Below are positions 9,470 through 17,982 of a stretch of 64,000 bases of DNA, piece by piece (the first letter of the stretch is position 1; every line of letters begins with the position of its first letter). The position numbers and the translations under genes were made by a program. This DNA comes from G965197555 sp965197555 (GTDB lineage Bacteria; Chloroflexota; Dehalococcoidia; Lucifugimonadales; UBA3495). Location: NCBI GenBank assembly GCA_965197555.1, contig OZ240213.1, forward strand, positions 3,720,001 through 3,784,000, written 5' to 3'. A model generated the notes under the pieces. The model was given only the letters and a program-made list of their open reading frames with translations. It had not been told where the DNA came from and made no database searches.

Positions 9470-9784
9470 ATGCCTAGTGCGGTTTACAACCTCATACGCC
9501 AGGCGATTCTCGATAAACAAAATATCAGGGCCACCTACCATGGGGATGTTCGAGATATGAGTCCTCATATGTTGGGCACCAAGGGCGCCAAAGAACAGGG
9601 GCTATTTTTCCAGTTCGCCGGGGACAGCCAACGGGGCCTCCCACCCGGTGGCGAGTGGCGGTGCTTGACCCTGAACGACCTGTCCCAAGCCTCTGTCATT
9701 GGAGGGGAATGGCGCACCAGACCGGATTACTCCCCAAGAAACGAGCTCTGCGTTGATAAGATAGACGTGCTAGTGCCCCGGTAG
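9470..9784 (+). CDS. Small conserved protein of WYL-like beta-strand type
   Basis: A 104-residue protein with segments AILDKQNIRATYHGDVRDM, ALFFQF-like GLFFQFAGDSQRG and EWRCLTLNDLSQASV. This pattern resembles small stand-alone proteins found in many bacteria that look like the core of a WYL domain. No helix-turn-helix is attached, so it is not a complete WYL regulator. It begins 23 bases after the GMC oxidoreductase and may be cotranscribed. Function unknown. Confidence 0.6.
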   Translation: MPSAVYNLIRQAILDKQNIRATYHGDVRDMSPHMLGTKGAKEQGLFFQFAGDSQRGLPPGGEWRCLTLNDLSQASVIGGEWRTRPDYSPRNELCVDKIDVLVPR

Positions 9785-9877
9785 GAGCACCTTCCTGAGT
9801 TAAACGTTACTGGATTGTGAAACTGGATCGTTAGGATTCTAGTCATTGACGCCTGGACGGACAAGGTATGTCCGGAC

Positions 9878-10411
9878 ATGAAAATCGAGTTTGGCGGCAG
9901 CTATACGCTGCAGGACTGGGGTACTGCATGGGACCAAGGGGACCAAGACCGCTTGATCGCCCTAGCCGACGACTACGACGTCTGGGTGAACTTGGCCGAT
10001 CAGTTCCCCCGCCCCTACACCCGGGCAGATGCTGAGGCCTGGGTAGGGGTCCAGGCTGGCCAGGACCCGGTGGTGCGCTTCGCGGTCTGCGACGCTAAAG
10101 GGCCCATCGGCGGCATCGGCCTGATGACGCGGGAGGGGGACCTAAAGCACTCCGCCGAGCTCGGCTACTGGCTGGGCAAGCCGTTCTGGGGGCAAGGTAT
10201 CATCACCGCCGCGGTGAAAGTGTTGACCGCCTACGCTTTTGAGACGCTGGGCCTCCTCCGCATCGACGCGCGGGTCAGGACCAGCAACATCGCCTCGGTG
10301 CGTGTGTTGGAGAAGGCAGGGTACCAGCGCGAGGGGTTGCTCCGGCGAGATGCTTTAAAAGCAGGAGTCCCCGTGGACCATCTGTTGTACGCTATCCTAA
10401 GCGAGGCCTGA
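9878..10411 (+). CDS. GNAT family N-acetyltransferase (RimJ/RimL type)
   Basis: A 177-residue acetyltransferase. The acetyl-CoA pyrophosphate loop is ELGYWLGKPFWGQGIITAAV around residues 86-105, followed by LRIDARVRTSNIASVRVLEK and AGYQREGLLRR, the usual RimJ/RimL C-terminal block. It probably acetylates a protein N-terminus or a small amine. The acceptor cannot be read from sequence. It is the last intact gene before the degraded region 10587-11371. Confidence 0.88.
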   Translation: MKIEFGGSYTLQDWGTAWDQGDQDRLIALADDYDVWVNLADQFPRPYTRADAEAWVGVQAGQDPVVRFAVCDAKGPIGGIGLMTREGDLKHSAELGYWLGKPFWGQGIITAAVKVLTAYAFETLGLLRIDARVRTSNIASVRVLEKAGYQREGLLRRDALKAGVPVDHLLYAILSEA

Positions 10412-10437
10412 CTAGGCCCTCTCTTGCCTGGCTAGGT

Positions 10438-10469
10438 CCCGTTGGCCTGTGCCCTGCTGTTCCAACGGG
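10438..10469. other. Inverted repeat after the GNAT gene
   Basis: CCCGTTGG at 10438-10445 and CCAACGGG at 10462-10469 are perfect 8-base arms separated by 16 bases. The pair lies 27 bases after the GNAT stop codon. There is no T-run after it, so calling it a terminator would be speculative. Confidence 0.3.
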
Positions 10470-10586
10470 CGAAGGCGGGGTTCCTGTAAAACAATGTGAT
10501 GACGGCTTTTTTCGCAGGCCAATCTGAAAATGCCGAAGCAATAAAATGGTCCAGAACTTATCTCTGATGAAGTCGTATAAGTCTTC

Positions 10587-10915
10587 TTGACCCAATCGCT
10601 CCGCAGTTGGCGTGCATCCGCCAAGCCAAAGCGGCGCGGACGCGTGTATCTCGCTGGAGTGGGGTTGATGCTCGGCCTTATCTCTGGGCAGGGGTGGTTG
10701 GTTTCAGCAGATGCGGAGCGGGCCCGCGGCTTGGCTTCCTCGCCACCGGCGGAGGGGAAGGAGTTAGGTGGACGTTCCTAAGAGCGCCCCCGATGAGGAC
10801 AACGCCGCCTCATACACGGTGACCGGTCTGATGGACGACGTTGATCAAAGCTTCGCCGTCCGTGCGGTGAACAGCGCCCGCAACAACGGTAATAGCATGG
10901 CCTCCGGTATTGTAA
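10587..10915 (+). pseudogene. Remnant of a secreted fibronectin type III-like protein
   Basis: Bases 10587-10781 encode a basic N-terminus followed by a hydrophobic core (VYLAGVGLMLGLISG) and an SADA-like cleavage region, which looks like a signal peptide. In another frame from about 10768, the peptide SYTVTGLMDDVDQSFAVRAV resembles the end of an Fn3 domain. The parts are in different frames and lack the rest of a protein, so this is read as a decayed secreted Fn3 protein. An independent short secreted peptide cannot be excluded. Confidence 0.4.
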
Positions 10916-11371
10916 CCACGGGCAGCGATCTCGGCGGGCCTGCCCTACCAGCCCCTCCTCGATGTGGGAACAGAGACCGGGTACTGCAGCTACGAGCTCA
11001 AGAAGGCGGGCGTGGACATAATACCCACCGACCCGGACCCCGGAGCAAAGTGGCCCGGCCAGGAACCCTGGACCCCCCTGGAACGGCTCACCGCACGACA
11101 AGCGATGGCGCTATACCCGGACCGGAACCTCCTCATGTGCTGGCCCACGCTCGCCGCCCCCTGGCCAGCCCAGGCGGTCATGGAGTTCAGAGGTAACCAC
11201 CTGATACTCATGGGGGAAGAGCGTAACGGTTTTACCGGGACCGGGGAAATGTTCGACACACTGGAACAAGACTACCGGCTGGAGAAGCGCCACGAGATCC
11301 CCAGATCTATGGGACACCACGACCGGATGGAGGTCTGGCAACCCGCTGGTTTTCAGAATCTACTGCTTTAG
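10916..11371 (+). pseudogene. 5'-truncated SAM-methyltransferase-like gene remnant
   Basis: The frame opens after a stop at 10913-10915 and runs to 11371. It encodes LPYQPLLDVGTETGYCSYEL, which matches the glycine-rich SAM-binding loop of class I methyltransferase-fold proteins. DIIPTDPDPG, ALYPDRNLLMCWPTL and HLILMGEE follow. The motif-I segment lies upstream of the only plausible start (GTG at 10964), so translation from that GTG would remove part of the cofactor loop. The N-terminal helix expected before motif I is missing. I conclude the 5' end has been replaced by the Fn3 remnant at 10587-10915. Confidence 0.55.
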
Positions 11372-11388
11372 GCTTGGCTATGTCCACT

Positions 11389-11868
11389 TCATTTTGCGAG
11401 AAGTTGACCAGTTACATCCGGGATATCCCGAGCAAAGCCGATGAGTCCTATCAGAATTGACATGTGCGCCACGTTGAAGATGAACCTTGGGACTATGTCT
11501 ATGAAGTCGGTTACGTGGCTGAATACCACCCTGTCTAAAAGGTTCCCTGCCGCGCCTGCTAGCATTAGTCCAAAAACAATCTGCGGTCGTGCATCGGTTT
11601 TAGGACGAGGCCGGTAGAGGGCGAACAGCAGGGCGATGCCGGTAGAGGATGCAACGATGAGTGAGATAGTATGACCGCTGAAGAGGTCGAGGGTGCTCCC
11701 CGAGTTCGTTACGTGAGTTATTTGGAAGAAACCGTCAACCGGCCATGACTCACTCACATCTAGCGCTCGAATGACCCAAAATTTGGCCACTTGGTCTAGT
11801 GTAAGCACCACCAGAGTGGTTAGGATGCCAACTCGATGCCGCTGTATAAAGGTAGCAAGATCTGCCAT
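11389..11868 (-). CDS. lspA: Signal peptidase II (LspA) homologue lacking one catalytic aspartate
   Basis: A 159-residue, four-helix membrane protein with LspA landmarks: LTLDQVAKF (Asp25), VTNSGS (Asn55), AGAAGNLLDRV at 104-114, and HVTDFIDIV with the first catalytic Asp121. LspA cleaves lipoprotein signal peptides with an Asp dyad. The second Asp normally sits in FN(I/V)AD, but here the motif is FNVAH, with His135 encoded by CAC. One base change from GAC would explain this. The protein may be inactive or altered, and another LspA may exist elsewhere in the genome. The ATG at 11868 is preferred over the adjacent TTG at 11871. The surrounding genes look accessory. Confidence 0.8.
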   Translation of the reverse strand: MADLATFIQRHRVGILTTLVVLTLDQVAKFWVIRALDVSESWPVDGFFQITHVTNSGSTLDLFSGHTISLIVASSTGIALLFALYRPRPKTDARPQIVFGLMLAGAAGNLLDRVVFSHVTDFIDIVPRFIFNVAHMSILIGLIGFARDIPDVTGQLLAK

Positions 11869-11871
11869 CAA

Positions 11872-12330
11872 CTATCCGCTATACATATCACTATTTTTGT
11901 ATCCAAGTGGAATACCAGACGATATCCCAGCTGGGCAAGGGCGGTCAGGCGATAGCTACCCAGAAGTTCGCCTCAACAGCATGGACGATGTATCTTGCAC
12001 TGGTATCGAGATAGCATGACTAATTCGAATTCTAGGTTTAGCGCCTGACGCTGATGCGAAGCTCGAGGCTATCCTTGGCCAGGCTTCAGCGTTTGAGTTG
12101 CTTGGTTGCCCATGAGTACTTCGGTTTACAATTGGATGGGCGATGCAGCTGGCTCAACAATACCCGGGCTTCGTCCATGAACTCTGTGGTCCGGGACATT
12201 GCTTCTTATTCAGAAAGCGAGGGAGCCCAGTTGGGTAAACTAAATCAAGTGTTTCATCGTCCCGAGTCCCCGATTTCTCAAGAAGTGCGGGAGCATCGTT
12301 GCTCAATTCTATTGTCGGCTTCCTGCTCTT
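11872..12330. other. Intergenic stretch, no gene seen
   Basis: These 459 bases lie between two minus-strand genes. Short open frames are present on both strands, but none has a recognisable domain, a ribosome site or family-like sequence. The composition is less GC-rich than the flanking catabolic regions. Confidence 0.5.
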
Positions 12331-13611
12331 CTATTTGAGGTCTTCTATATCCGTGGCCAGGAATTCCAGCTGTTTGGTTATGAAGAGCATAAGCCATAAA
12401 GATGGACCAAAGGATGCAGAATTGGTGTTCTCGTTCTTTTTCATCAGGCAACTGCCGACGATTGTCGAGTGCTCGGTATGCTGGACCGTGTGAACTGAGA
12501 GAGGGGAACACGCCTGATTCAGTGGTATGTCGTCATCCTCAATAAACGGCCCGGACGGATCGAAAATGTAGTTGTTCCAACGTATTGCCAGTTCCTGTGA
12601 ATCGGCCGTGATATTGGTGGGGGTGGGATAATGTAGGGCTATGACCATTTCGTCCTTATTTTCCCTAATGCGGTAGCCCAGCAATGCCAGGCTGTAGTCT
12701 GACAGCGTTTCCCAGGCTCCAGAGCCTGCTTTATAGCGATCTAGCCGGTCTACCGGTCTGGGATTAACCGAATTCCAAGTTTCGACTATCCATCGCGGCC
12801 TGAAAAAGGCGCCGCTCACCAACCCATCACCGGCTGCATTCGCTAGAGATGAATGGGGCACTGAGTCCATCAGAGTCTGGGACTTTGGTTGCCGGGCTGC
12901 AATCAAGCTCTCAATTATCTCCGTGGCTGGAGCGGCGAGAATGGAGTCTTCGAAGAGGGCCAATCGATTGAAAAACAGCCCCGTTTTGCCGAGTGGATGT
13001 TTGATGTCGACTCTGAAATCCTCGTCGAGCTCAAAGTATGTCGTATTCCTGTAGCTGGTTTCCCTGAAGTCCAGGTCTCTGAGCTTGTTCGTGGTTTGTT
13101 GTCCCACTATGGGTCCTTGGATTGCCATGAACGTCTTTAAAGGATTGTTTACCGGTCTCAATGACCAGATTCCCTGCTCATAGGACCTGAAGTCCAGTCC
13201 CAACATTTCGTTCAGTGTGACAATGCTCATCGAGATTTCCGGGGGGATGGCCCTTCCCTCGGCCCACACCCTGTAGTCGGCGAGGGGTTCGGCGTCGTTG
13301 AATGAGAACACGAGGGTATCGTCCGAAAATTCTGACGGCACTATGTTCAACAGTTTGTTCAGGTCTTGCTTGAGCGGAGTTCCTTGGGGGACGCCGGTGC
13401 CCTCCGATTCGGAGGTCGGAGTTTCCGTTACGGTAGGGGTTTCGTGACGTTGTGCATCGCTTTCCTCTGGGTATTCTGATGCACACGAGAGCATGACGCT
13501 GGTCAGCACCGCAGCTAACAGCAGTACCGAACACCACCAAAGTCCTTCACGGACTTTAGTGGTATTCGGTGCTGCATCGATGTACTTAACCTGCTTCCCC
13601 TCGTTGATCAC
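12331..13611 (-). CDS. Putative lipoprotein of unknown function
   Basis: A 426-residue protein with a hydrophobic N-terminal segment (WWCSVLLLAAVLTSVMLSC at about 26-44). It ends in a lipobox-like MLSC, which would make it a membrane-anchored lipoprotein. A Thr, Pro and Glu-rich linker (HETPTVTETPTSESEGTG) follows, then a globular domain with no family I can name. The start is GTG; the AAAGG just upstream is very close. It lies 62 bases downstream of the unknown gene at 13674-14273 and may be cotranscribed with it. The region has lower GC than its surroundings. Confidence 0.6.
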   Translation of the reverse strand: MINEGKQVKYIDAAPNTTKVREGLWWCSVLLLAAVLTSVMLSCASEYPEESDAQRHETPTVTETPTSESEGTGVPQGTPLKQDLNKLLNIVPSEFSDDTLVFSFNDAEPLADYRVWAEGRAIPPEISMSIVTLNEMLGLDFRSYEQGIWSLRPVNNPLKTFMAIQGPIVGQQTTNKLRDLDFRETSYRNTTYFELDEDFRVDIKHPLGKTGLFFNRLALFEDSILAAPATEIIESLIAARQPKSQTLMDSVPHSSLANAAGDGLVSGAFFRPRWIVETWNSVNPRPVDRLDRYKAGSGAWETLSDYSLALLGYRIRENKDEMVIALHYPTPTNITADSQELAIRWNNYIFDPSGPFIEDDDIPLNQACSPLSVHTVQHTEHSTIVGSCLMKKNENTNSASFGPSLWLMLFITKQLEFLATDIEDLK

Positions 13612-13673
13612 CTTTAGCTCTGGGTATCAAGTTCCGTGGCAGAACTTGGTTCAGGTGTGTTCGGACTGGGTCC

Positions 13674-14273
13674 TTAGGGCAATTGGACTTCAAACACGAA
13701 TGGTCCGTCAATTTCGCCGGTGCCGTTGAGGTGGAGGTTGAATCTGGTGGCCTTGGGGTTCGGCAATCCTTGGAAATACAGTCCCTGAAACTCTACCGAG
13801 TGTCCTCCGTCCATGTTCCACGAAGCCCCACTCAGGAAATTCTCATATGTACCTTCTTGGTCGTCGCTAAGTGCAACCCCGGACAGCCCGCCGGCAAACA
13901 CTTTGCTCTCTGCATTCTCGTTGACGGGCTCATACACCAGAGCAAAGGTCTCAGGAAATAGGATTAGAGACGTGAACTCGAATTGTGCTGACCCGACCGA
14001 GAATGGTATTTCTACCGGGATATCAGTTCGTTCTTTTATCTCGTCGAGATTGGTGCCGCTCAGTTGATCACTGAGTGAGAAGCTCACATCGTCAGCGCTG
14101 TCAATATATACGATGGCTGACGAGAGGTCTAGGGAAACGTTGTCTATCTCGTTTGGTATGGGAGGCAGCTTTGCATCCCTTGTGCCTTCGCTCCCTGAAG
14201 TTGGCGTGGATGCTTCCTTGGTTGCCTTGAGGAGTTGCCCGTTGGGGAGCCTTATTTTCGGGAGGTCGATCAT
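13674..14273 (-). CDS. Conserved unknown protein with DUF4179/DUF5643-like C-terminus
   Basis: A 199-residue protein starting MIDLPKIRLPNGQLLKATKE. The ATG at 14273 is chosen because AGGAGGG lies 8 bases before it; a GTG 45 bases upstream is the outer alternative. The C-terminal part (VEFQGLYFQGLPNPKATRF, then a strand ending FVFEVQLP) resembles the beta-sandwich end of anti-sigma-associated DUF4179/DUF5643 proteins. No transmembrane helix is visible, so it could be an isolated sensing domain. Function unknown. Confidence 0.6.
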   Translation of the reverse strand: MIDLPKIRLPNGQLLKATKEASTPTSGSEGTRDAKLPPIPNEIDNVSLDLSSAIVYIDSADDVSFSLSDQLSGTNLDEIKERTDIPVEIPFSVGSAQFEFTSLILFPETFALVYEPVNENAESKVFAGGLSGVALSDDQEGTYENFLSGASWNMDGGHSVEFQGLYFQGLPNPKATRFNLHLNGTGEIDGPFVFEVQLP

Positions 14274-14318
14274 TTCGATCTGCCCTCCTTTTGACGACCT
14301 ATATGAGTATGTGACCAC

Positions 14319-14641
14319 GTGATGCTGGCGATACTCATAGTAGTCCTGGGGCTATTTCATGGCTATATCGCACTCTATTACAAGTAGTGACATCACATGA
14401 CTATCTCAAGGCGATGGTATACTAGCCCGGACTGACGAATACGCGCACTGTAGGCTACCATCCCTTTCCTAATACAGCTTCCCTCAAATCCACAGACCGT
14501 CGGCATTGTGAGTCAAGTGACGGAACAACAGATAATTAAATAAAGGGGTAATGGCGAATACTATATTTATGTGAGCGGCGTGGCCGATGGGTTTCTATAG
14601 CTGAGAATGTAGTGAAATCCTGGCGCTCTGGGAAGTCTAAC
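14319..14641. other. Intergenic region with leader of the retropepsin-like gene
   Basis: This region holds the first copy of a 26-base motif (14542-14567) that recurs before the DUF917 gene. It is followed by a leader of about 70 bases and a GGGAAG ribosome site at 14630-14635. A nine-codon open frame starting GTG about 9 bases after the motif is visible but unsupported. Confidence 0.45.
14542..14567 (+). promoter_or_regulatory. 26-base promoter-like motif, copy 1
   Basis: AAAGGGGTA, four variable bases, then CGAATACTATATT. It matches copy 2 at 15073-15098 at 23 of 26 positions. TATATT can serve as a -10 element. Transcription would start near 14575, giving a leader of about 70 bases for the retropepsin-like gene. 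Confidence 0.45.
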
Positions 14642-15001
14642 GTGGGAAGGACGATGGTCGACGCAACGATAATTGGACCCAATGCCTCCAAGAGGTTCGA
14701 GTTCATGGTCGATACTGGCTCGGCCGTTGTGGGTTTGCCTGAGGAGGATATCCAGGAGCTTGGCTTGATTCGGGTCCCCAACAGCCGTACGACTTTTTTG
14801 ACCTCCGAGGGCCCGGTTGAGGATGATATCTACTCCGCTCTTGGTGAGTTGGGTGGCCGGGGATTCATTGCGGGGGTCACCAGGTTCTCCAGGCCGGTGA
14901 TTGGCTACCTGGTCTTAGAATTCCTCATGCTCAAAGTAAATCCCGTCACCGGGACGTTGGAACCCTTCCCCGATGCCCACTTGGGCCATGTGAAGTTCTG
15001 A
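14642..15001 (+). CDS. Retropepsin-like clan AA aspartic protease family protein
   Basis: A 119-residue protein starting at GTG 14642 (GGGAAG six bases upstream). FMVDTGSAVVGLP carries the catalytic Asp24-Thr-Gly motif, and the C-terminal IGYLVLEFLMLKVNP matches the hydrophobic flap and end strand of small prokaryotic retropepsin-like proteins (AF_0612 type). Such proteins are single-domain and act as homodimers. Here the usual LLGxxxLE is IGYLVLE. Substrate unknown. The gene sits between the two copies of the 26-base motif, ahead of the DUF917/HyuA pair. Confidence 0.8.
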   Translation: MGRTMVDATIIGPNASKRFEFMVDTGSAVVGLPEEDIQELGLIRVPNSRTTFLTSEGPVEDDIYSALGELGGRGFIAGVTRFSRPVIGYLVLEFLMLKVNPVTGTLEPFPDAHLGHVKF

Positions 15002-15072
15002 CCACCCCAATACCTCGATGTTGGCAATGTGTCGGCATATCAGAGCGCATCATGGCTTCTCAGATACTGTAA

Positions 15073-15098
15073 AAAGGGGTAGCGCCGAATACTATATT
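15073..15098 (+). promoter_or_regulatory. 26-base promoter-like motif, copy 2 (possible leaderless start)
   Basis: AAAGGGGTA, four variable bases, then CGAATACTATATT, ending 7 bases before the ATG at 15106. No ribosome site fits in the gap, and an in-frame stop at 15070-15072 blocks an earlier start. If TATATT is a -10 element, the transcript would begin at or beside the start codon. Confidence 0.5.
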
Positions 15099-15105
15099 CA
15101 CCGCC

Positions 15106-16176
15106 ATGTGGGAAGTAACGGAAGATAACTTGGAGTCCATTGCCATCGGCGCCGGCATCCTGGGGACCGGCGGGGGTGGCAATCCCTATATTGGGCAACT
15201 GCGGGCCCGTCAGACCATCCGGGAACACGGACCGGTGACAGTGCTCGATCCCGACGAGTTGACCGAAGAGGACCGTGTGATCTGCGTCGGTGGTATCGGC
15301 GCTCCTACTGTGGGGATAGAAAAGATTAGGGACATCCAGTCCTATCACGCATTCCGGGCCATGGAGGGGTACACCGGCAGCAAGGCCACTGCCTTGATTT
15401 CCAACGAAATCGGCGGCAGCAACTCCGTAGAACCCTTAATACCGGCCTCGATGGCGGGGCTCCCCGTGGTGGACGCCGACGGCATGGGCCGGGCATTTCC
15501 CGAATTACACCTGAAGACCTTTTTCGTTTACGGCGTTCCCTGGTGCCCGGTAGCCTTGAGCGACGAAAAAGGCAACACCGTAATTATTCCGGAAGCGATC
15601 AGCGCCAAGTGGGTGGAGCGCATTGCTAGGGCCATCACTGTCCAGATGGGCTGCGTAGCCTGCTATGCCCTTGCTCCCATGTCTGCCCAGCAAGTGCGTT
15701 CAACCGCAGTGTTGCGCACCCTGTCTTTAGCCCGCGATGTGGGCGATGCTGTCAAAAATGCCAACCGCCGCAAAGAGGACCCGGTGAGCGCCATCCTGGA
15801 GACCTGCCCTGGTCAAGTCCTGTTTACCGGGAAAGTAGCGGACTTGGACCGTAGAACCACCGCTGGCTTCGCCCGGGGCAGCGTGACCCTGGACGGCATG
15901 GGACTCTACCAACGGCAGCAAATGCACATCGAGTTCCAGAACGAAAACCTGATCGCCAGAAGAGACGGGCAGATCATCTGCACCGTCCCTGACTTGATCT
16001 GCGTGGTGGACAACGAGCGTGGGGAGCCGATTACCACCGAGTTGCTTCGCTACGGGTTCAGAGTAACAGTCCTGGGGTTCCCGGCCCCTCATCTCTGGAC
16101 CACGCCCCAGGCCCTGGAGATCGCCGGGCCACGGGCCTTCGGCTACGACACCGAATTTGTACCTCTCAGCATTTAA
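15106..16176 (+). CDS. DUF917 family protein (thiohydantoin desulfurase-like)
   Basis: A 356-residue DUF917 protein. The N-terminal GAGILGTGGGGNPYIG at 15-30 and VGGIGAPTVGIEKI are the family's glycine-rich signatures, and NEIGGSNSVEPL and DADGMGRAFPELH follow. Members sit with hydantoinase/oxoprolinase subunits, and one branch acts on S-methyl thiohydantoin. The HyuA-like gene 223 bases downstream keeps that pairing. The ATG lacks a ribosome site and directly follows the promoter-like motif at 15073-15098. A ring-opening or desulfurising role for a hydantoin-type compound is inference. Confidence 0.9.
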   Translation: MWEVTEDNLESIAIGAGILGTGGGGNPYIGQLRARQTIREHGPVTVLDPDELTEEDRVICVGGIGAPTVGIEKIRDIQSYHAFRAMEGYTGSKATALISNEIGGSNSVEPLIPASMAGLPVVDADGMGRAFPELHLKTFFVYGVPWCPVALSDEKGNTVIIPEAISAKWVERIARAITVQMGCVACYALAPMSAQQVRSTAVLRTLSLARDVGDAVKNANRRKEDPVSAILETCPGQVLFTGKVADLDRRTTAGFARGSVTLDGMGLYQRQQMHIEFQNENLIARRDGQIICTVPDLICVVDNERGEPITTELLRYGFRVTVLGFPAPHLWTTPQALEIAGPRAFGYDTEFVPLSI

Positions 16177-16399
16177 GAGTAACTCGGGTTGAGGTAATTA
16201 CTCAGCCGATAACTACTCTTGGCGGACACATCCGAGACCCCTGCATCATTACACTCATTCACCCGGTTCTCGCGTCACTAGCTTGGGGGGCCTCGATAGA
16301 GGCAATAGAGTTGGCACAGCCACCAGGTTACCGGTTGTTCAAGCGGGTCCGAATGTCTCCTAACCAATTCGCGATGAAGCATTACGTCGGGAGGGGTTG

Positions 16400-17938
16400 A
16401 TGCGCATAGGCGTCGACGTGGGAGGGACCAACACCGACTGTGTCTTGATGGACGGCTCCAACCTAGTTGCCCAAGCCAAGGTACTGACCACTCCCGACGT
16501 CACCTCCGGGATCGCAGCGGCCCTGGAAGAGGTGCTACGGTCCCATCCCTCAGATGGAGCAATCAGCGGGGTAATGCTGGGTACCACCCACTTCACCAAC
16601 GCCCTGCTGGAACGGAAACGTTTGGCTCCCACAGCCGTGGTCCGCTTGGCGTTACCTGCGACCAAGCTGCTGCCGCCTTTGATCGATTGGCCCGAAGGCT
16701 TAAAGCAGGCCATCGGCGGACTCACCTACATGGTGAAAGGGGGCCACGAATTCGACGGCCGAGAGATCTCACCGCTGGACCCCGCCGAGCTTCGGGGGGT
16801 GGCGCGGGAGTTGCGACGCCAGGGAATCGAAGCCGCGGCCGTTTGTGGGGTATTCTCGCCGGTTGACACTTCCCACGAACAAGAAGCAGCAGCAATCCTG
16901 GAGAGTGAGGTCCCCGGACTGCGGGTTACTCTGTCCCACGAAAACGGGAGGGTTGGACTGCTGGAACGGGAAAACGCCGCTGTCCTTAACGCTTGTCTGA
17001 TGAGTTTGGCTGCAGAAACAATCAGAGGGATAATCTCCGCTCTAGAGATGCTCGGTTTGCAGGCGCCCCTTTACCTGAGCCAGAACGATGGCACCTTGAT
17101 GGACTCGGAGTTCGCCGCCCGGTTTCCGGTGCTCACTATCGCATCCGGTCCCACCAACAGCATGCGGGGCGCCGCGTTCCTGTCGGGAGTAAAGGATGGG
17201 ATCGTAGTTGATATTGGAGGAAGCTCAACCGACGTCGGGGCGTTGGTACGAGGTTTCCCCCGAGAGGCGCCGGTAGCCGTCGAAATCGCTGGGGTACGCA
17301 CCAACTTTCGCATGCCGGACGTGCTTTCCATCGCTCTTGGCGGCGGGAGTGTTGTTCAGGATGGGCCTCTCACCATCGGACCCGACAGTGTTGGCTACCG
17401 GCTCACCGAAGAAGGGATGGTGTTCGGGGGCCCTACCACCACGACGACCGATTTCGCTGTCGCCGCAGGCATGGCCAGTTTAGGAAATCCGGAGCGAGTA
17501 TCCAGTCTTGGCGGCCGACGGGCACAGCGAGTATTGGAGAAGATCCGCCTTCTGGTGGAAGAGTGCGTGGACCAAGCAAAGACACGGCCAGACCCTGTGC
17601 CCGTCGTCCTGGTAGGAGGTGGCAGCATCCTGGTCGGCGAGAGCCTCAATGGGGCCTCGGAGGTACTGCGGCCGGAACACGCTGGCGTTGCCAACGCCAT
17701 CGGCGCGGCTATCGCGCAGGTCGGAGCACAAGTCGAGAAGGTATTCTCCCTGGAGAACATTGGGCGCCAGGAAGCCATCGCTTCAATAAGGGCGGAGGCC
17801 GTGGGCAAGGTCATCTCCGCTGGCGCCGAACCAACATCGGTTGAGGTGGTCGAACTGGACGAGGTGCCTCTGACTTACCTTCCCAGCAACGCTACTCGGA
17901 TCAGAGCAAAGGCGGCAGGAGACCTGGCTGACGCGTGA
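16400..17938 (+). CDS. Hydantoinase/oxoprolinase family ATPase subunit (HyuA-like)
   Basis: A 512-residue protein with the ASKHA-type ATP-binding loop RIGVDVGGTNTDCVLMDG at the N-terminus and a second phosphate loop IVVDIGGSSTDVGAL at about 270. NENGRVGLLERENAAVLNA and GPTNSMRGAAFLSG also match hydantoinase A/oxoprolinase. It is shorter than full HyuA proteins of about 700 residues, matching the compact class encoded beside DUF917 genes. The ATG at 16400 is preceded by GGGAGGGG at 16389-16396. It probably couples ATP hydrolysis to opening of a cyclic amide with the DUF917 partner. Confidence 0.88.
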   Translation: MRIGVDVGGTNTDCVLMDGSNLVAQAKVLTTPDVTSGIAAALEEVLRSHPSDGAISGVMLGTTHFTNALLERKRLAPTAVVRLALPATKLLPPLIDWPEGLKQAIGGLTYMVKGGHEFDGREISPLDPAELRGVARELRRQGIEAAAVCGVFSPVDTSHEQEAAAILESEVPGLRVTLSHENGRVGLLERENAAVLNACLMSLAAETIRGIISALEMLGLQAPLYLSQNDGTLMDSEFAARFPVLTIASGPTNSMRGAAFLSGVKDGIVVDIGGSSTDVGALVRGFPREAPVAVEIAGVRTNFRMPDVLSIALGGGSVVQDGPLTIGPDSVGYRLTEEGMVFGGPTTTTTDFAVAAGMASLGNPERVSSLGGRRAQRVLEKIRLLVEECVDQAKTRPDPVPVVLVGGGSILVGESLNGASEVLRPEHAGVANAIGAAIAQVGAQVEKVFSLENIGRQEAIASIRAEAVGKVISAGAEPTSVEVVELDEVPLTYLPSNATRIRAKAAGDLADA

Positions 17939-17982
17939 CGGCACCGGGCAACCCTTCTTGGAGCGGCCCCTTTAACCGATCA

